Origin: Rhodospirillales bacterium
GTDB lineage: Bacteria > Pseudomonadota > Alphaproteobacteria > Rhodospirillales_A > Casp-alpha2
Assembly (NCBI GenBank): GCA_016763915.1
Contig: JAESSX010000228.1
Span: 1-5,699, forward strand
Direction of reading: 5' to 3'
DNA: 5,699 nucleotides
The position numbers and the translations under genes were made by a program. This document shows, piece by piece, positions 1 to 5,617 of this stretch; positions within the stretch are counted from its first letter, which is position 1, and each line of letters starts with the position of its first letter. The notes beneath the pieces are model-generated. The model did no database searches. It saw only the letters and a program-made list of their open reading frames with translations, and had not been told where the DNA came from.

Positions 1-1128
1 CAATTCGCCCAGGTGTTTCAGGCTGCGAAACTGCGTGTCACGGTCGTCGCCGGCGAACTCCACCAACAAAAGGGCGTCGGGCTCGCCGGTGACGAACTTG
101 TCCACGGTGGCCCGGAACAGAGGGATGTCGCGGGCCAGGTCGATCATGGTGCGGTCGATAAGCTCCACCGCAGCCGGGTCCAGTTTGACGATATGACGGG
201 CCGAATCCATGGCCTGGTGGAAGGTCGGGAAATGACAAATGCCCAGCACCTTGTGGTGGGGCAGGGGCTGCAGGTCGAGGTGAATTCGGGTGGAAAAGGC
301 CAGCGTGCCTTCCGATCCGACCAAAAGATGCGCCAGATTGGGATGCCGGGGCGTTTGTGACACCGTCGCCTTCGCCCAATCGCCCCGAACCGGGCCGCCG
401 GGCATCAGGGCGTCGATGTTGTAGCCGCCGACCCGGCGCATCAGGTCGGGAAACCGGTCCTTGATTTCGGCGGCTTCGCGGTGTCCGAGGTCGAGCAGAC
501 CGGCGACGAGGGCCTGTTGGCTGTCCGACAGTCCGGCCCGGTTGTCCGGCAATTCTCCGAAACGCATGGTTTCGCCGTTCATCAGCACGGCGTCGATGGC
601 GCGCACGTTGACGCGCATGGGGCCGTAGCGGATGGATCGTGCGCCGCAGCTGTTGTTGCCGGTCATGCCGCCGATGGTGGCGCGGCTGGACGTGGAGACA
701 TCGACCGGGAAGCAAAGTCCATGTGGTTCCAGGAAGGCGTTCAATCGGTCCAGAACCAGCCCCGGTTCAACCCAGGCGGTGCAAGCGTGCGCGTCGAAAT
801 CGAGAATCCGGTTCAGGTATTTGGTGGTGTCGACGACAACGGCCTGGCCGACGGTCTGGCCGCATTGCGACGTGCCGGCGCCCCGGGGCAGAACGGGGGC
901 GCCGGCTTGGGCGGCGATTTCAATGACGCGGGTAATATCGTCGGCGGTCTTCGGAACGACGACGCCGATGGGCTCTATCTGGTAATGCGACGCGTCGGTG
1001 GAATAGCGCCCGCGGCTGAACCGGTCGAACAGGACTTCGCCCTCGACCTCGCGGACCAGCCGTTCCGCGAGGGCGCTGTTTCCGGGAGACGGCACGGCTG
1101 GGTTATGGGTTTGGTGATTCTGGTACAT
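1..1128 (-). CDS. FAD-linked 2-hydroxyacid dehydrogenase (GlcD/YdiJ-like), N-terminal part, truncated by window edge
   Basis: The reading frame is open from an ATG at 1128 to the left edge, giving 376 residues with no stop, so the C-terminus lies outside. The visible part is a PCMH-type FAD-binding domain (about residues 55-285). It has the pyrophosphate-binding loop PRGAGTS (81-87), ATIGGMTGNNSCGARSIRYG (150-169) and GSEGTLA (271-277), followed by the start of the substrate/cap domain. Enzymes of this family (COG0277) oxidise D-2-hydroxyacids such as glycolate, D-lactate or D-2-hydroxyglutarate and pass electrons to quinone, cytochrome or an Fe-S partner. The NNSCGARSIRYG signature is the style I associate with long proteins of about 950-1000 residues carrying a C-terminal Fe-S domain; that domain is not in view, so this is inference. 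No clear SD precedes the ATG, and an in-frame GTG at codon 12 is an alternative start. It is transcribed divergently from the aminotransferase. The exact substrate is unknown. Confidence 0.9.
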   Translation of the reverse strand, partial: MYQNHQTHNPAVPSPGNSALAERLVREVEGEVLFDRFSRGRYSTDASHYQIEPIGVVVPKTADDITRVIEIAAQAGAPVLPRGAGTSQCGQTVGQAVVVDTTKYLNRILDFDAHACTAWVEPGLVLDRLNAFLEPHGLCFPVDVSTSSRATIGGMTGNNSCGARSIRYGPMRVNVRAIDAVLMNGETMRFGELPDNRAGLSDSQQALVAGLLDLGHREAAEIKDRFPDLMRRVGGYNIDALMPGGPVRGDWAKATVSQTPRHPNLAHLLVGSEGTLAFSTRIHLDLQPLPHHKVLGICHFPTFHQAMDSARHIVKLDPAAVELIDRTMIDLARDIPLFRATVDKFVTGEPDALLLVEFAGDDRDTQFRSLKHLGEL

Positions 1129-1130
1129 AA

Positions 1131-1160
1131 CATATAAGATATTTGTATATTGTATGCCAA
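1131..1160 (-). promoter_or_regulatory. Weak candidate sigma70 promoter for the flavin dehydrogenase
   Basis: On the minus strand TTGGCA (1160-1155, five of six matches to the -35 consensus) is followed after 18 bases by TATATG (1136-1131, four of six matches). If used, transcription would begin at about or just inside the ATG at 1128. That would favour either a leaderless message or the GTG start at codon 12. An AAGATA/TATCTT dyad (1136-1141 and 1166-1171) overlaps it. The region is so AT-rich that chance matches are likely. Confidence 0.3.
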
Positions 1161-1191
1161 AGGGGTATCTTCTGTAGTATCAACTATAGCA

Positions 1192-1205
1192 TTTTGAATT
1201 CAAAA
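1192..1205. promoter_or_regulatory. Perfect 14-bp palindrome TTTTGAATTCAAAA, candidate operator
   Basis: TTTTGAATTCAAAA reads identically on both strands without a spacer. It lies about 63 bases upstream of the flavin dehydrogenase ATG and about 76 bases upstream of the candidate -35 box of the aminotransferase promoter. That is a sensible position for a dimeric regulator serving both divergent genes. The low-complexity AT background lowers its significance, and I cannot name the regulator. Confidence 0.4.
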
Positions 1206-1236
1206 ATTAAATACAGCCGCTTGCGGAGGGTTGAGA

Positions 1237-1275
1237 ATGAGTTCAAAAGAGGGCGTGTTGAGGAGATTTTGTTAA
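1237..1275 (+). CDS. Possible 12-codon micro-ORF with a good ribosome binding site
   Basis: An ATG at 1237 is preceded by GCGGAGGG (1223-1230) with a six-base spacer, which is near-ideal Shine-Dalgarno geometry. The frame encodes MSSKEGVLRRFC and stops at TAA 1273-1275. It lies upstream of the best promoter candidate (1282-1310), so it would be translated only from a further-upstream promoter. The peptide has no run of a single amino acid of the kind an attenuator would use. It may be a leader peptide, a relic or chance. Confidence 0.15.
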   Translation: MSSKEGVLRRFC

Positions 1276-1281
1276 AGTTTA

Positions 1282-1310
1282 TTGAGAAAAAACAATAGAT
1301 TAACAATAAT
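1282..1310 (+). promoter_or_regulatory. Candidate sigma70 promoter for the aminotransferase operon
   Basis: TTGAGA (1282-1287, five of six matches to TTGACA) and AATAAT (1305-1310, five of six matches to TATAAT) are separated by exactly 17 bases. Transcription would start near 1317 and leave a leader of about 155 bases before the ATG at 1472. Heptamers AACAATA at 1291-1297 and 1302-1308 repeat at 11 bp, one helical turn, between the two boxes and into the -10. Confidence 0.5.
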
Positions 1311-1325
1311 TATTTATTTTCTCAA
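1282..1325. repeat. 9-bp inverted repeat TTGAGAAAA/TTTTCTCAA flanking the promoter
   Basis: TTGAGAAAA at 1282-1290 is the exact reverse complement of TTTTCTCAA at 1317-1325, with 26 bases between. The left arm covers the -35 box of the candidate promoter and the right arm covers the predicted start of transcription. A protein bound at both arms would block or control RNA polymerase, so this is a plausible operator pair. The long AT-rich loop and lack of a GC-rich stem argue against an RNA terminator. Confidence 0.5.
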
Positions 1326-1456
1326 AATGTTGTGAATTTGCCAGCCTGAATTTTAAAAATGAATGCAATTCAAGTTAGGTGCGGCTTTCAACAAATACCA
1401 ATCTGAAACAATTACCCATTTCCGACCAAATTATGTGTGGTGCGGCGATGGCAATG

Positions 1457-1461
1457 AGGAG
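1457..1461 (+). promoter_or_regulatory. Ribosome binding site AGGAG deciding the aminotransferase start
   Basis: AGGAG lies 10 bases before the ATG at 1472 and is the best Shine-Dalgarno match among the in-frame starts (GTG 1379; ATG 1433, 1448, 1454 and 1472). Starting at 1472 puts the conserved family motif PGPTNIPDRV at residues 13-22, as expected for this family. Confidence 0.65.
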
Positions 1462-1471
1462 TTTTTCGACG

Positions 1472-2671
1472 ATGACTTTTAAAAGTGGCCGCCATTTTCT
1501 GCAGATTCCCGGACCGACCAATATTCCGGACCGTGTTCTTCGCGCCATTGACCAGCCGACCGTGGACCACCGGGGTCCGGATTTCGCCGAGTTCGCGCTC
1601 GGCCTTCTCGACCGCATGAAGAAGGTTTTCAAAACCACCAACCCGGTCATCGTTTACCCGTCGTCCGGCACCGGCGCCTGGGAAGCGGCCCTGGTCAACA
1701 CCCTGTCACCCGGCGACAAGGTGTTGATGTTCGAAACCGGCCAATTCATGTACCTGTGGCGCGATCTGGCGACCCGTATGGGGCTTGAGCCCATCGTCGA
1801 AGGCGACGACTGGCACACCGGCGTCGTTATCGAAAAAGCCAAGGCGACCCTGGAAAAAGACACCAACCACGAAATCAAGGCCGTGTGCATGGTGCACAAC
1901 GAAACCGCCACCGGCGTCGTGTCCGATGTCGCCGCCATGCGCAAGGCCATGGACGAAGCCGGACACCCGGCCCTGTTGATGGTCGATACCATTTCGTCCC
2001 TCGGGTCCATGGACTATCGCCACGACGAATGGGGCGTCGACGTCACCATCGCCGGTTCTCAGAAAGGTCTGATGCTGCCGGCCGGCCTGGGCTTTAACGC
2101 CATGAGCGATAAGGCGCTGGAAGCCAGCAAAACAGCCAAGCTGCCCCGCGCCTACTGGGACTGGCAGGAAATGCTGAAGAACAATGTAAACGGTTTTTTC
2201 CCGTACACGCCGGCGGCCAACCTGCTGTTCGGCCTGGACGAAGCCATGGACATGTTGTTCGAGGAAGGCCTGGATCATGTCTTCGCCCGTCACGAACGTC
2301 TCGCCGAAGCGACGCGTACGGCGGTGAAAGCCTGGGGCCTGGCCACGGTCTGCAGCCAGGGCGGCATTCCTTCGCCGTCCATTACCGCCATTGAAATGCC
2401 CGATGGGTACGACGCCGAGGTCCTGCGAAAAATGGTGCTGGATCGTTTCGACATGTCGCTGGGCACCGGACTGGCCCGTTTGAATGGCAAGGTCTTCCGC
2501 ATCGGCCACTTGGGGTCCTTCAACGAATTGATGTTGCTGGGCACCCTGGCGGGCGTCGAAATGGGCCTGGAAATCGCCGGCGTTCCGCACAACAAGGGCG
2601 GCGTCAACGCAGCGATGACGTTCCTGGAAGATACCGACAAGGCGTTCAGCGCCAAATCGGCGGCGGAATAA
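1472..2671 (+). CDS. sgaA: Serine-glyoxylate aminotransferase (PLP class V)
   Basis: This 399-residue class V (fold type I) PLP enzyme transfers the amino group of L-serine to glyoxylate, giving hydroxypyruvate and glycine. It is a cytosolic step of the serine cycle and glyoxylate metabolism. Visible landmarks are the N-terminal PGPTNIPDRV (13-22), HRGPDF (33-38), the cofactor phosphate loop SSGTGAWEAAL (64-74), HNETATGVVSD (142-152), cofactor-contacting D172 in VDTISSLGS, the Schiff-base lysine K198 in AGSQKG, and the carboxylate-binding arginine R343 in KVFRIGHLGS. Length matches the family norm of about 390-400. It heads a rightward gene set, 61 bases before the crotonase gene, and is divergent from a flavin 2-hydroxyacid dehydrogenase that could supply glyoxylate. 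The close relative BhcA (aspartate-glyoxylate aminotransferase) is an alternative, but no other beta-hydroxyaspartate pathway gene is in view. Alanine-glyoxylate activity is also possible. Confidence 0.9.
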   Translation: MTFKSGRHFLQIPGPTNIPDRVLRAIDQPTVDHRGPDFAEFALGLLDRMKKVFKTTNPVIVYPSSGTGAWEAALVNTLSPGDKVLMFETGQFMYLWRDLATRMGLEPIVEGDDWHTGVVIEKAKATLEKDTNHEIKAVCMVHNETATGVVSDVAAMRKAMDEAGHPALLMVDTISSLGSMDYRHDEWGVDVTIAGSQKGLMLPAGLGFNAMSDKALEASKTAKLPRAYWDWQEMLKNNVNGFFPYTPAANLLFGLDEAMDMLFEEGLDHVFARHERLAEATRTAVKAWGLATVCSQGGIPSPSITAIEMPDGYDAEVLRKMVLDRFDMSLGTGLARLNGKVFRIGHLGSFNELMLLGTLAGVEMGLEIAGVPHNKGGVNAAMTFLEDTDKAFSAKSAAE

Positions 2672-2680
2672 TTCGTCATG

Positions 2681-2714
2681 CCGGGCCGGTCCTCGCCTTG
2701 ACGGCCGGCCCCGG
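2681..2714 (+). other. Intercistronic GC-rich hairpin
   Basis: GGGCCGG (2683-2689) pairs perfectly with CCGGCCC (2705-2711) across a 15-base loop. With one bulged base the stem can extend outward to CCGG at 2681 and 2714. It lies just after the aminotransferase stop and before the crotonase start. No T-run follows, so it is not a classical intrinsic terminator. It could stabilise the upstream message or cause partial termination. Confidence 0.4.
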
Positions 2715-2732
2715 TATTACAATATCAAAGCC

Positions 2733-3512
2733 ATGACAGATGTTGTGCTGCTTGATCGCGATGGCGACATTGCGACGGTGACCCTCAACCGCCCCGACAA
2801 ACTCAATGCCTTTACCAAAGGCATGTGGGGGCGGCTGGGTTCGGTTATGGACGAATTATCGGCCGACGCGGACCTGCGCTGCATCATCATGCGCGGCGCC
2901 GGTGACCGGGCGTTCAGCCCCGGCAACGACATCTCCGAATTCGCCGACGAGCGTTCTAATTCCACCCAGGCGGAAGCCTACGGCGAATTCATGAACGCGA
3001 CCATACAGTCCTTTCGCGCCTGTCCCGTTCCCAAGGTGGCGATGATCAAGGGCGTGTGCGTCGGCGGCGGGCTTGAGGTGGCGGGTCTCTGCGATATTCG
3101 TATTTGTGGGGAATCAAGCCGCTTCGGCGCGCCGATCAGCTGATTGGGGCTGGTCATGGGCTATCAGGAACTGGGCGCGCTCAGCGATCTGGTCGGCGCC
3201 CAGGCGGCTTATGAAATCCTGCTCGAAGGCCGCATTCTGGACGCCCAGGAAGCCCTGCAAAAAGGTATCGTCAGCCGCGTCGTCGCCGACGGTTCAGTCG
3301 AGGCCGAAGCTCTGGCGACGGCCCGGCGCGTCGCCGATGGTGCGCCTATGGTGCACCGCTGGCACCGGAAATTCCTCGACCGTATGGCCGACCCGGCACC
3401 GCTCAGCGAAGACGAGAAAAAAGAAGCCTACGCGTGCTTCGACACCGAGGACTTCAAGACCGGGTACAAGGCGTTTCTGGAAAAGAAAAAGCCGGATTTC
3501 AAAGGGCGTTGA
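2733..3512 (+). pseudogene. Enoyl-CoA hydratase/isomerase family (crotonase) gene interrupted by in-frame TGA
   Basis: One frame encodes a full-length crotonase of 259 residues except for TGA at 3141-3143 (codon 137). Homology continues directly on both sides: RFGAPIS, then stop, then LGLVMGYQELGAL, where relatives have RFGAPI(N/S)RLGL. The stop thus most likely replaces an arginine CGA by one C-to-T change. The first part has both oxyanion-hole segments, AFSPGNDI (60-67) and GVCVGGGLE (107-115). E115 corresponds to catalytic Glu144 of rat hydratase, whereas the Glu164 position (FGQPE) holds Ile135, so the reaction may not be simple hydration. The second part is the helical C-terminal trimerisation region. 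Restart is conceivable at ATG 3156 behind GGGG, giving 118 residues. No clear SD precedes ATG 2733. The gene lies one base before the CoA-transferase start, indicating coupling. A sequencing error is an alternative to a real null allele. Confidence 0.85.
3502..3506 (+). promoter_or_regulatory. Ribosome binding site AAGGG deciding the CoA-transferase start
   Basis: AAGGG lies inside the last codons of the crotonase gene, seven bases before ATG 3514. The CoA-transferase frame stays open far upstream (to about 3073), but that extension is out-of-frame crotonase sequence. This site together with the family-typical N-terminus GPLAGLKVIELAHIMAGP fixes the start. Confidence 0.6.
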
Positions 3513-3513
3513 T

Positions 3514-4722
3514 ATGACAGGCACCGGCGGGCCGCTTGCGGGCCTAAAAGTTATCGAGCTTGCGCACATCATGGCCGGGCCTGCCTGTGGGTTGATGTTG
3601 GCCGATATGGGCGCCGACGTGATCAAGGTGGAAAAGGTTCCCGGCGGCGACGATTCGCGGCGCTTCCTGCCGCCCGACATCGACGGAGAGGCGGCGTCGT
3701 TCATGATGATGAACCGCAACAAGCGGGGCATCGCCGTCAACCTCAAGGAGCCGGGCGGCAAGGACGTCCTGAAACGGCTACTGAAAACCGCCGACGTGGT
3801 CATTGAAAACTACCGCATGGACACCATGGACAAGCTGGGCCTGGGTTACGACGACCTGAAACAGGACAACCCCGGCCTGATTTATTGCGCCATTTCCGGG
3901 TTCGGACGCACCGGGCCATATGCCGAACGAGGCGGCTTCGATCTCATCGCCCAGGGCATGAGCGGCCTGATGAGCATCACCGGCGAAGGCCCGGGCCGGC
4001 CGCCGGTCAAGATGGGCGCTCCGATTACCGACATTACGGCGGGGATACTGGCCGCCATGGCTGTTTCCGCCGCCTACGTCCACGAGCTGAAAACGGGCGA
4101 GGGTCAGCAAATCGACACCTCGCTGTTCGAAGCCGGCATCGTCCATACCTATTGGCAGTCGGCGATCGGGCTGGCCACCGGCACCGCCCCCGGACCGATG
4201 GGTTCGGCCCATCCCCTGAACGGCCCCTATCAGGCCTTTCAGACTTCCGACGGGTGGATCACGCTGGGGGCGGCCAATCAAAAAAACTGGCTGGGATTGT
4301 TGGATGTTCTGGAAGCGCCGGAAATTGCCGATGACCCGCGGTTCCGGGAAAACGCCGACCGCATGGCCAACCTGGCGGACCTTGAAACCGTGCTCAACGA
4401 TATCTTCCTCCGCCATTCCACCGATGACTGGCTGTCCCGGCTGGAGGCCGCGGGCGTTCCCGCCGGGCCGGTGTTGACCGTCAACCAGATGCACGATGAC
4501 CCCCATGTGCTGGCCCGCGACATGATTGTCGAGGTCGAGCACAGCCGCTTAGGCCCGGTCAAAACGATCGGCCTGCCGGTGAAATTCTCGAAAACCCCGG
4601 GCCGGGTTGCCACCGGCGCGCCGGTTTACGGGGAACACACCCGCGAGGTGCTGGCGGAATACGGGTATGAACAGGCGGCGGTGGAAGAACTGATCGCAAC
4701 CGGCGCCGTGGTGGCGCAATAG
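3514..4722 (+). CDS. CaiB/BaiF family III CoA-transferase
   Basis: This 402-residue protein belongs to the family III CoA-transferases (formyl-CoA transferase, CaiB, succinyl-CoA:malate and mesaconyl-CoA transferases). These move CoA between carboxylic acids through an aspartyl-CoA intermediate in the cytosol. Evidence includes the N-terminal LAGLKVIELAHIMAGPACG (8-26), ADMGADVIKVE (30-40), NRNKRGIAVNLK (67-78), DVVIENYR (94-101), YCAISGFGRTGPYAERGGFD (124-143), and D173 in GAPITDITAG, which aligns with the catalytic Asp (Asp169 in Frc). The small domain has HPLNGPYQAFQTSDGWITLG (233-252) and a late AAGVPAGPVLTV (312-323). Length is normal. It begins one base after the crotonase stop, so the two genes are probably co-transcribed and translationally coupled, suggesting acid activation followed by enoyl-CoA chemistry. 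Substrate specificity cannot be assigned. Beside an SGAT gene a malate, mesaconate or similar C4/C5 acid is imaginable, but that is speculation. Confidence 0.92.
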   Translation: MTGTGGPLAGLKVIELAHIMAGPACGLMLADMGADVIKVEKVPGGDDSRRFLPPDIDGEAASFMMMNRNKRGIAVNLKEPGGKDVLKRLLKTADVVIENYRMDTMDKLGLGYDDLKQDNPGLIYCAISGFGRTGPYAERGGFDLIAQGMSGLMSITGEGPGRPPVKMGAPITDITAGILAAMAVSAAYVHELKTGEGQQIDTSLFEAGIVHTYWQSAIGLATGTAPGPMGSAHPLNGPYQAFQTSDGWITLGAANQKNWLGLLDVLEAPEIADDPRFRENADRMANLADLETVLNDIFLRHSTDDWLSRLEAAGVPAGPVLTVNQMHDDPHVLARDMIVEVEHSRLGPVKTIGLPVKFSKTPGRVATGAPVYGEHTREVLAEYGYEQAAVEELIATGAVVAQ

Positions 4723-4726
4723 AGGC

Positions 4727-4760
4727 TTTCCGGCAGGGAAAACGTTACCTGGCCGTTTTC
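4727..4760. terminator. Small inverted repeats in the convergent gap, possible weak bidirectional terminator
   Basis: Only 22 bases separate the CoA-transferase stop from the stop of the convergent gene. TTTCC (4727-4731) can pair with GGAAA (4737-4741) over a five-base loop, and GAAAACG (4738-4744) can pair with CGTTTTC (4754-4760) over nine bases. The two stems exclude each other. The A and T runs suit termination in either direction, but the GC content of the stems is low, so the call is tentative. Confidence 0.25.
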
Positions 4761-5470
4761 AAAGCCTTGTTCACTTGTTTGATCTGTTTCTCGACGGAAA
4801 TGTCCCGGATCGACGTGATATCCAGGCCGCGGTCCTCATAAACGTTCTCGTCCGGGTGTTTGCGCTGCCAGTCGGCGACCGTCTGGTCGCGTTCCTCCAA
4901 CAGCGCCACGATGTCGGGATGGAACAACTGCACCATCGCGGTGATCCAGATATTGACCGGCAGGGACGGATAGGCGAGGTCCATGAAGAACCGGTCAATC
5001 ATGGGAATCACGGTTTTGGCGGTATACCAGACTTCACCGGTAACCCAGCGGTTGGTGGTGAAAATCCGGATCGGGAACCCGGCCCTGTTGGTGGCGATGC
5101 CGACGAAATGGGTCAGGGCGTCGTTGTCCTCCTTCGGCGGTTCAAAATCGGGAACGGGGGCGGGTTTGGCGCCTTTGGGCATGCCCTTGGGCCTGAGGAA
5201 GGTATGGAAATGCCCGTGCTCGGCCCCGAATTTTTCGACCCGGCCCTCGGGCGGGTGGGCATGATAGTAGTACTGGGAATGGGTTTCGGGATCGTAGGTG
5301 TCGCCCGGTGGATAATGATCCCACTCAAAGAATTCTCCGTGGCCTTTGAGAACCTCGCCGACCACGTTGGCGTCGGATTTTCCGAGAAGCCGGTAAATAT
5401 CCAGAATACGGTCCCCGGCCCGGGCCATTTTCCGGAGCCTGGAAAGGGGCAGGTTTTTGAGTTCTGTCAT
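4745..5470 (-). CDS. Conserved histidine-rich protein of unknown function (possibly DUF6969)
   Basis: The frame runs from ATG 5470 to TAA 4745 and encodes 241 residues with no signal peptide or membrane segment, so the protein is probably cytosolic. The N-terminal 30 residues are basic and helical-looking. The centre (about 44-90) is packed with aromatic residues and histidines: H44, H52, H64, H70 and H72 in QYYYHAHPPEGR, then H85, H87 and H89 in EHGHFHTFLR. H121 and the well-formed VGIATNRAGFPIRIFTTNRWVTGE (123-146) follow, then a longer helical half including PDIVALLEERD. Clustered His suggests metal binding, but this is inference. From memory it resembles the proteobacterial family labelled DUF6969; I could not verify that. 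It is convergent with the CoA-transferase and downstream of a terminator, so it is probably transcribed alone. No strong SD is seen upstream. No function is proposed. Confidence 0.85.
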   Translation of the reverse strand: MTELKNLPLSRLRKMARAGDRILDIYRLLGKSDANVVGEVLKGHGEFFEWDHYPPGDTYDPETHSQYYYHAHPPEGRVEKFGAEHGHFHTFLRPKGMPKGAKPAPVPDFEPPKEDNDALTHFVGIATNRAGFPIRIFTTNRWVTGEVWYTAKTVIPMIDRFFMDLAYPSLPVNIWITAMVQLFHPDIVALLEERDQTVADWQRKHPDENVYEDRGLDITSIRDISVEKQIKQVNKALKTAR

Positions 5471-5497
5471 CGAAGCTGCCCAATGCCATTTAGGCTA

Positions 5498-5526
5498 AGT
5501 ATAGCGTTTTCCCTTGCCATGATCAT
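5498..5526 (-). promoter_or_regulatory. Candidate promoter for the histidine-rich protein gene
   Basis: On the minus strand TATACT (5503-5498) matches the -10 consensus at five of six positions. It would start transcription about 20 bases before ATG 5470. The box 17 bases upstream, ATGATC (5526-5521), is a poor -35 (three of six). The position between an upstream terminator and the gene start supports a promoter here, but the sequence match alone is weak. Confidence 0.35.
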
Positions 5527-5539
5527 AAAGCTGACGGTT

Positions 5540-5584
5540 AAGAAAAGAAAACGCCGCGAACAGCCAGAGCCCGTCGCGGCGTTT
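5540..5584 (-). terminator. Strong intrinsic terminator of the Cys-rich repeat gene
   Basis: AAACGCCGCGA (5549-5559) is the exact reverse complement of TCGCGGCGTTT (5574-5584), an 11-bp GC-rich stem with a 14-base loop. Read on the minus strand, the stem is followed by the T-rich tract TTTTCTTTTCTT (5551-5540), the classical rho-independent layout. On the plus strand the following sequence is only weakly T-rich. It begins 33 bases after the stop codon of the repeat protein, so it most likely ends that transcript and insulates the next gene. Confidence 0.8.
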
Positions 5585-5617
5585 GATTTATATTGTGTCA
5601 GCGTTCAGAATTTTATT

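Larger units (their letters stand above)
1129..1471. other. AT-rich divergent intergenic control region
   Basis: This gap of about 340 bases separates the divergent flavin dehydrogenase and aminotransferase genes. It is clearly AT-rich compared with the GC-rich genes on both sides, especially around 1129-1215 and 1267-1375. No convincing protein gene, tRNA or known riboswitch fold was recognised in it. It holds candidate promoters for both directions, a perfect 14-bp palindrome at 1192-1205, a 9-bp inverted repeat flanking the rightward promoter, and a 7-bp direct repeat TTGTAT(A/G) at 1143 and 1150. A small dyad, TGAATT/AATTCA, lies at 1347-1352 and 1367-1372 in the presumed leader of the aminotransferase mRNA. 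The aminotransferase frame stays open upstream to a GTG at 1379, but that extension looks like leader rather than protein. Confidence 0.8.

Noticed and set aside
481..1137. Plus-strand open frames opposite the flavin dehydrogenase
   Set aside because: The minus-strand frame contains the FAD-binding motifs throughout and is uninterrupted, so the plus-strand frames are shadows.
1379..1471. N-terminal extension of the aminotransferase from GTG 1379
   Set aside because: No SD at 1379, the residues do not resemble the family, and AGGAG before ATG 1472 gives the expected length.
1706..2590. Long minus-strand open frame (294 codons) opposite the aminotransferase
   Set aside because: It is a shadow of the GC-biased coding strand, with His/Gly/Gln-rich sequence lacking any recognisable family.
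3141..3143. TGA as selenocysteine or reassigned tryptophan
   Set aside because: The family position calls for arginine, crotonases have no selenocysteine form that I know of, TGA ends the same gene at 3510-3512, and tryptophan is encoded by TGG elsewhere.
3073..3513. Upstream extension of the CoA-transferase frame to about 3073
   Set aside because: It is out-of-frame crotonase sequence with Arg/Ser/Trp-rich low-sense translation. The family N-terminus and a ribosome binding site place the start at 3514.
3778..4542. Long minus-strand open frame opposite the CoA-transferase
   Set aside because: Same kind of antisense shadow; the plus-strand frame carries clear family motifs.
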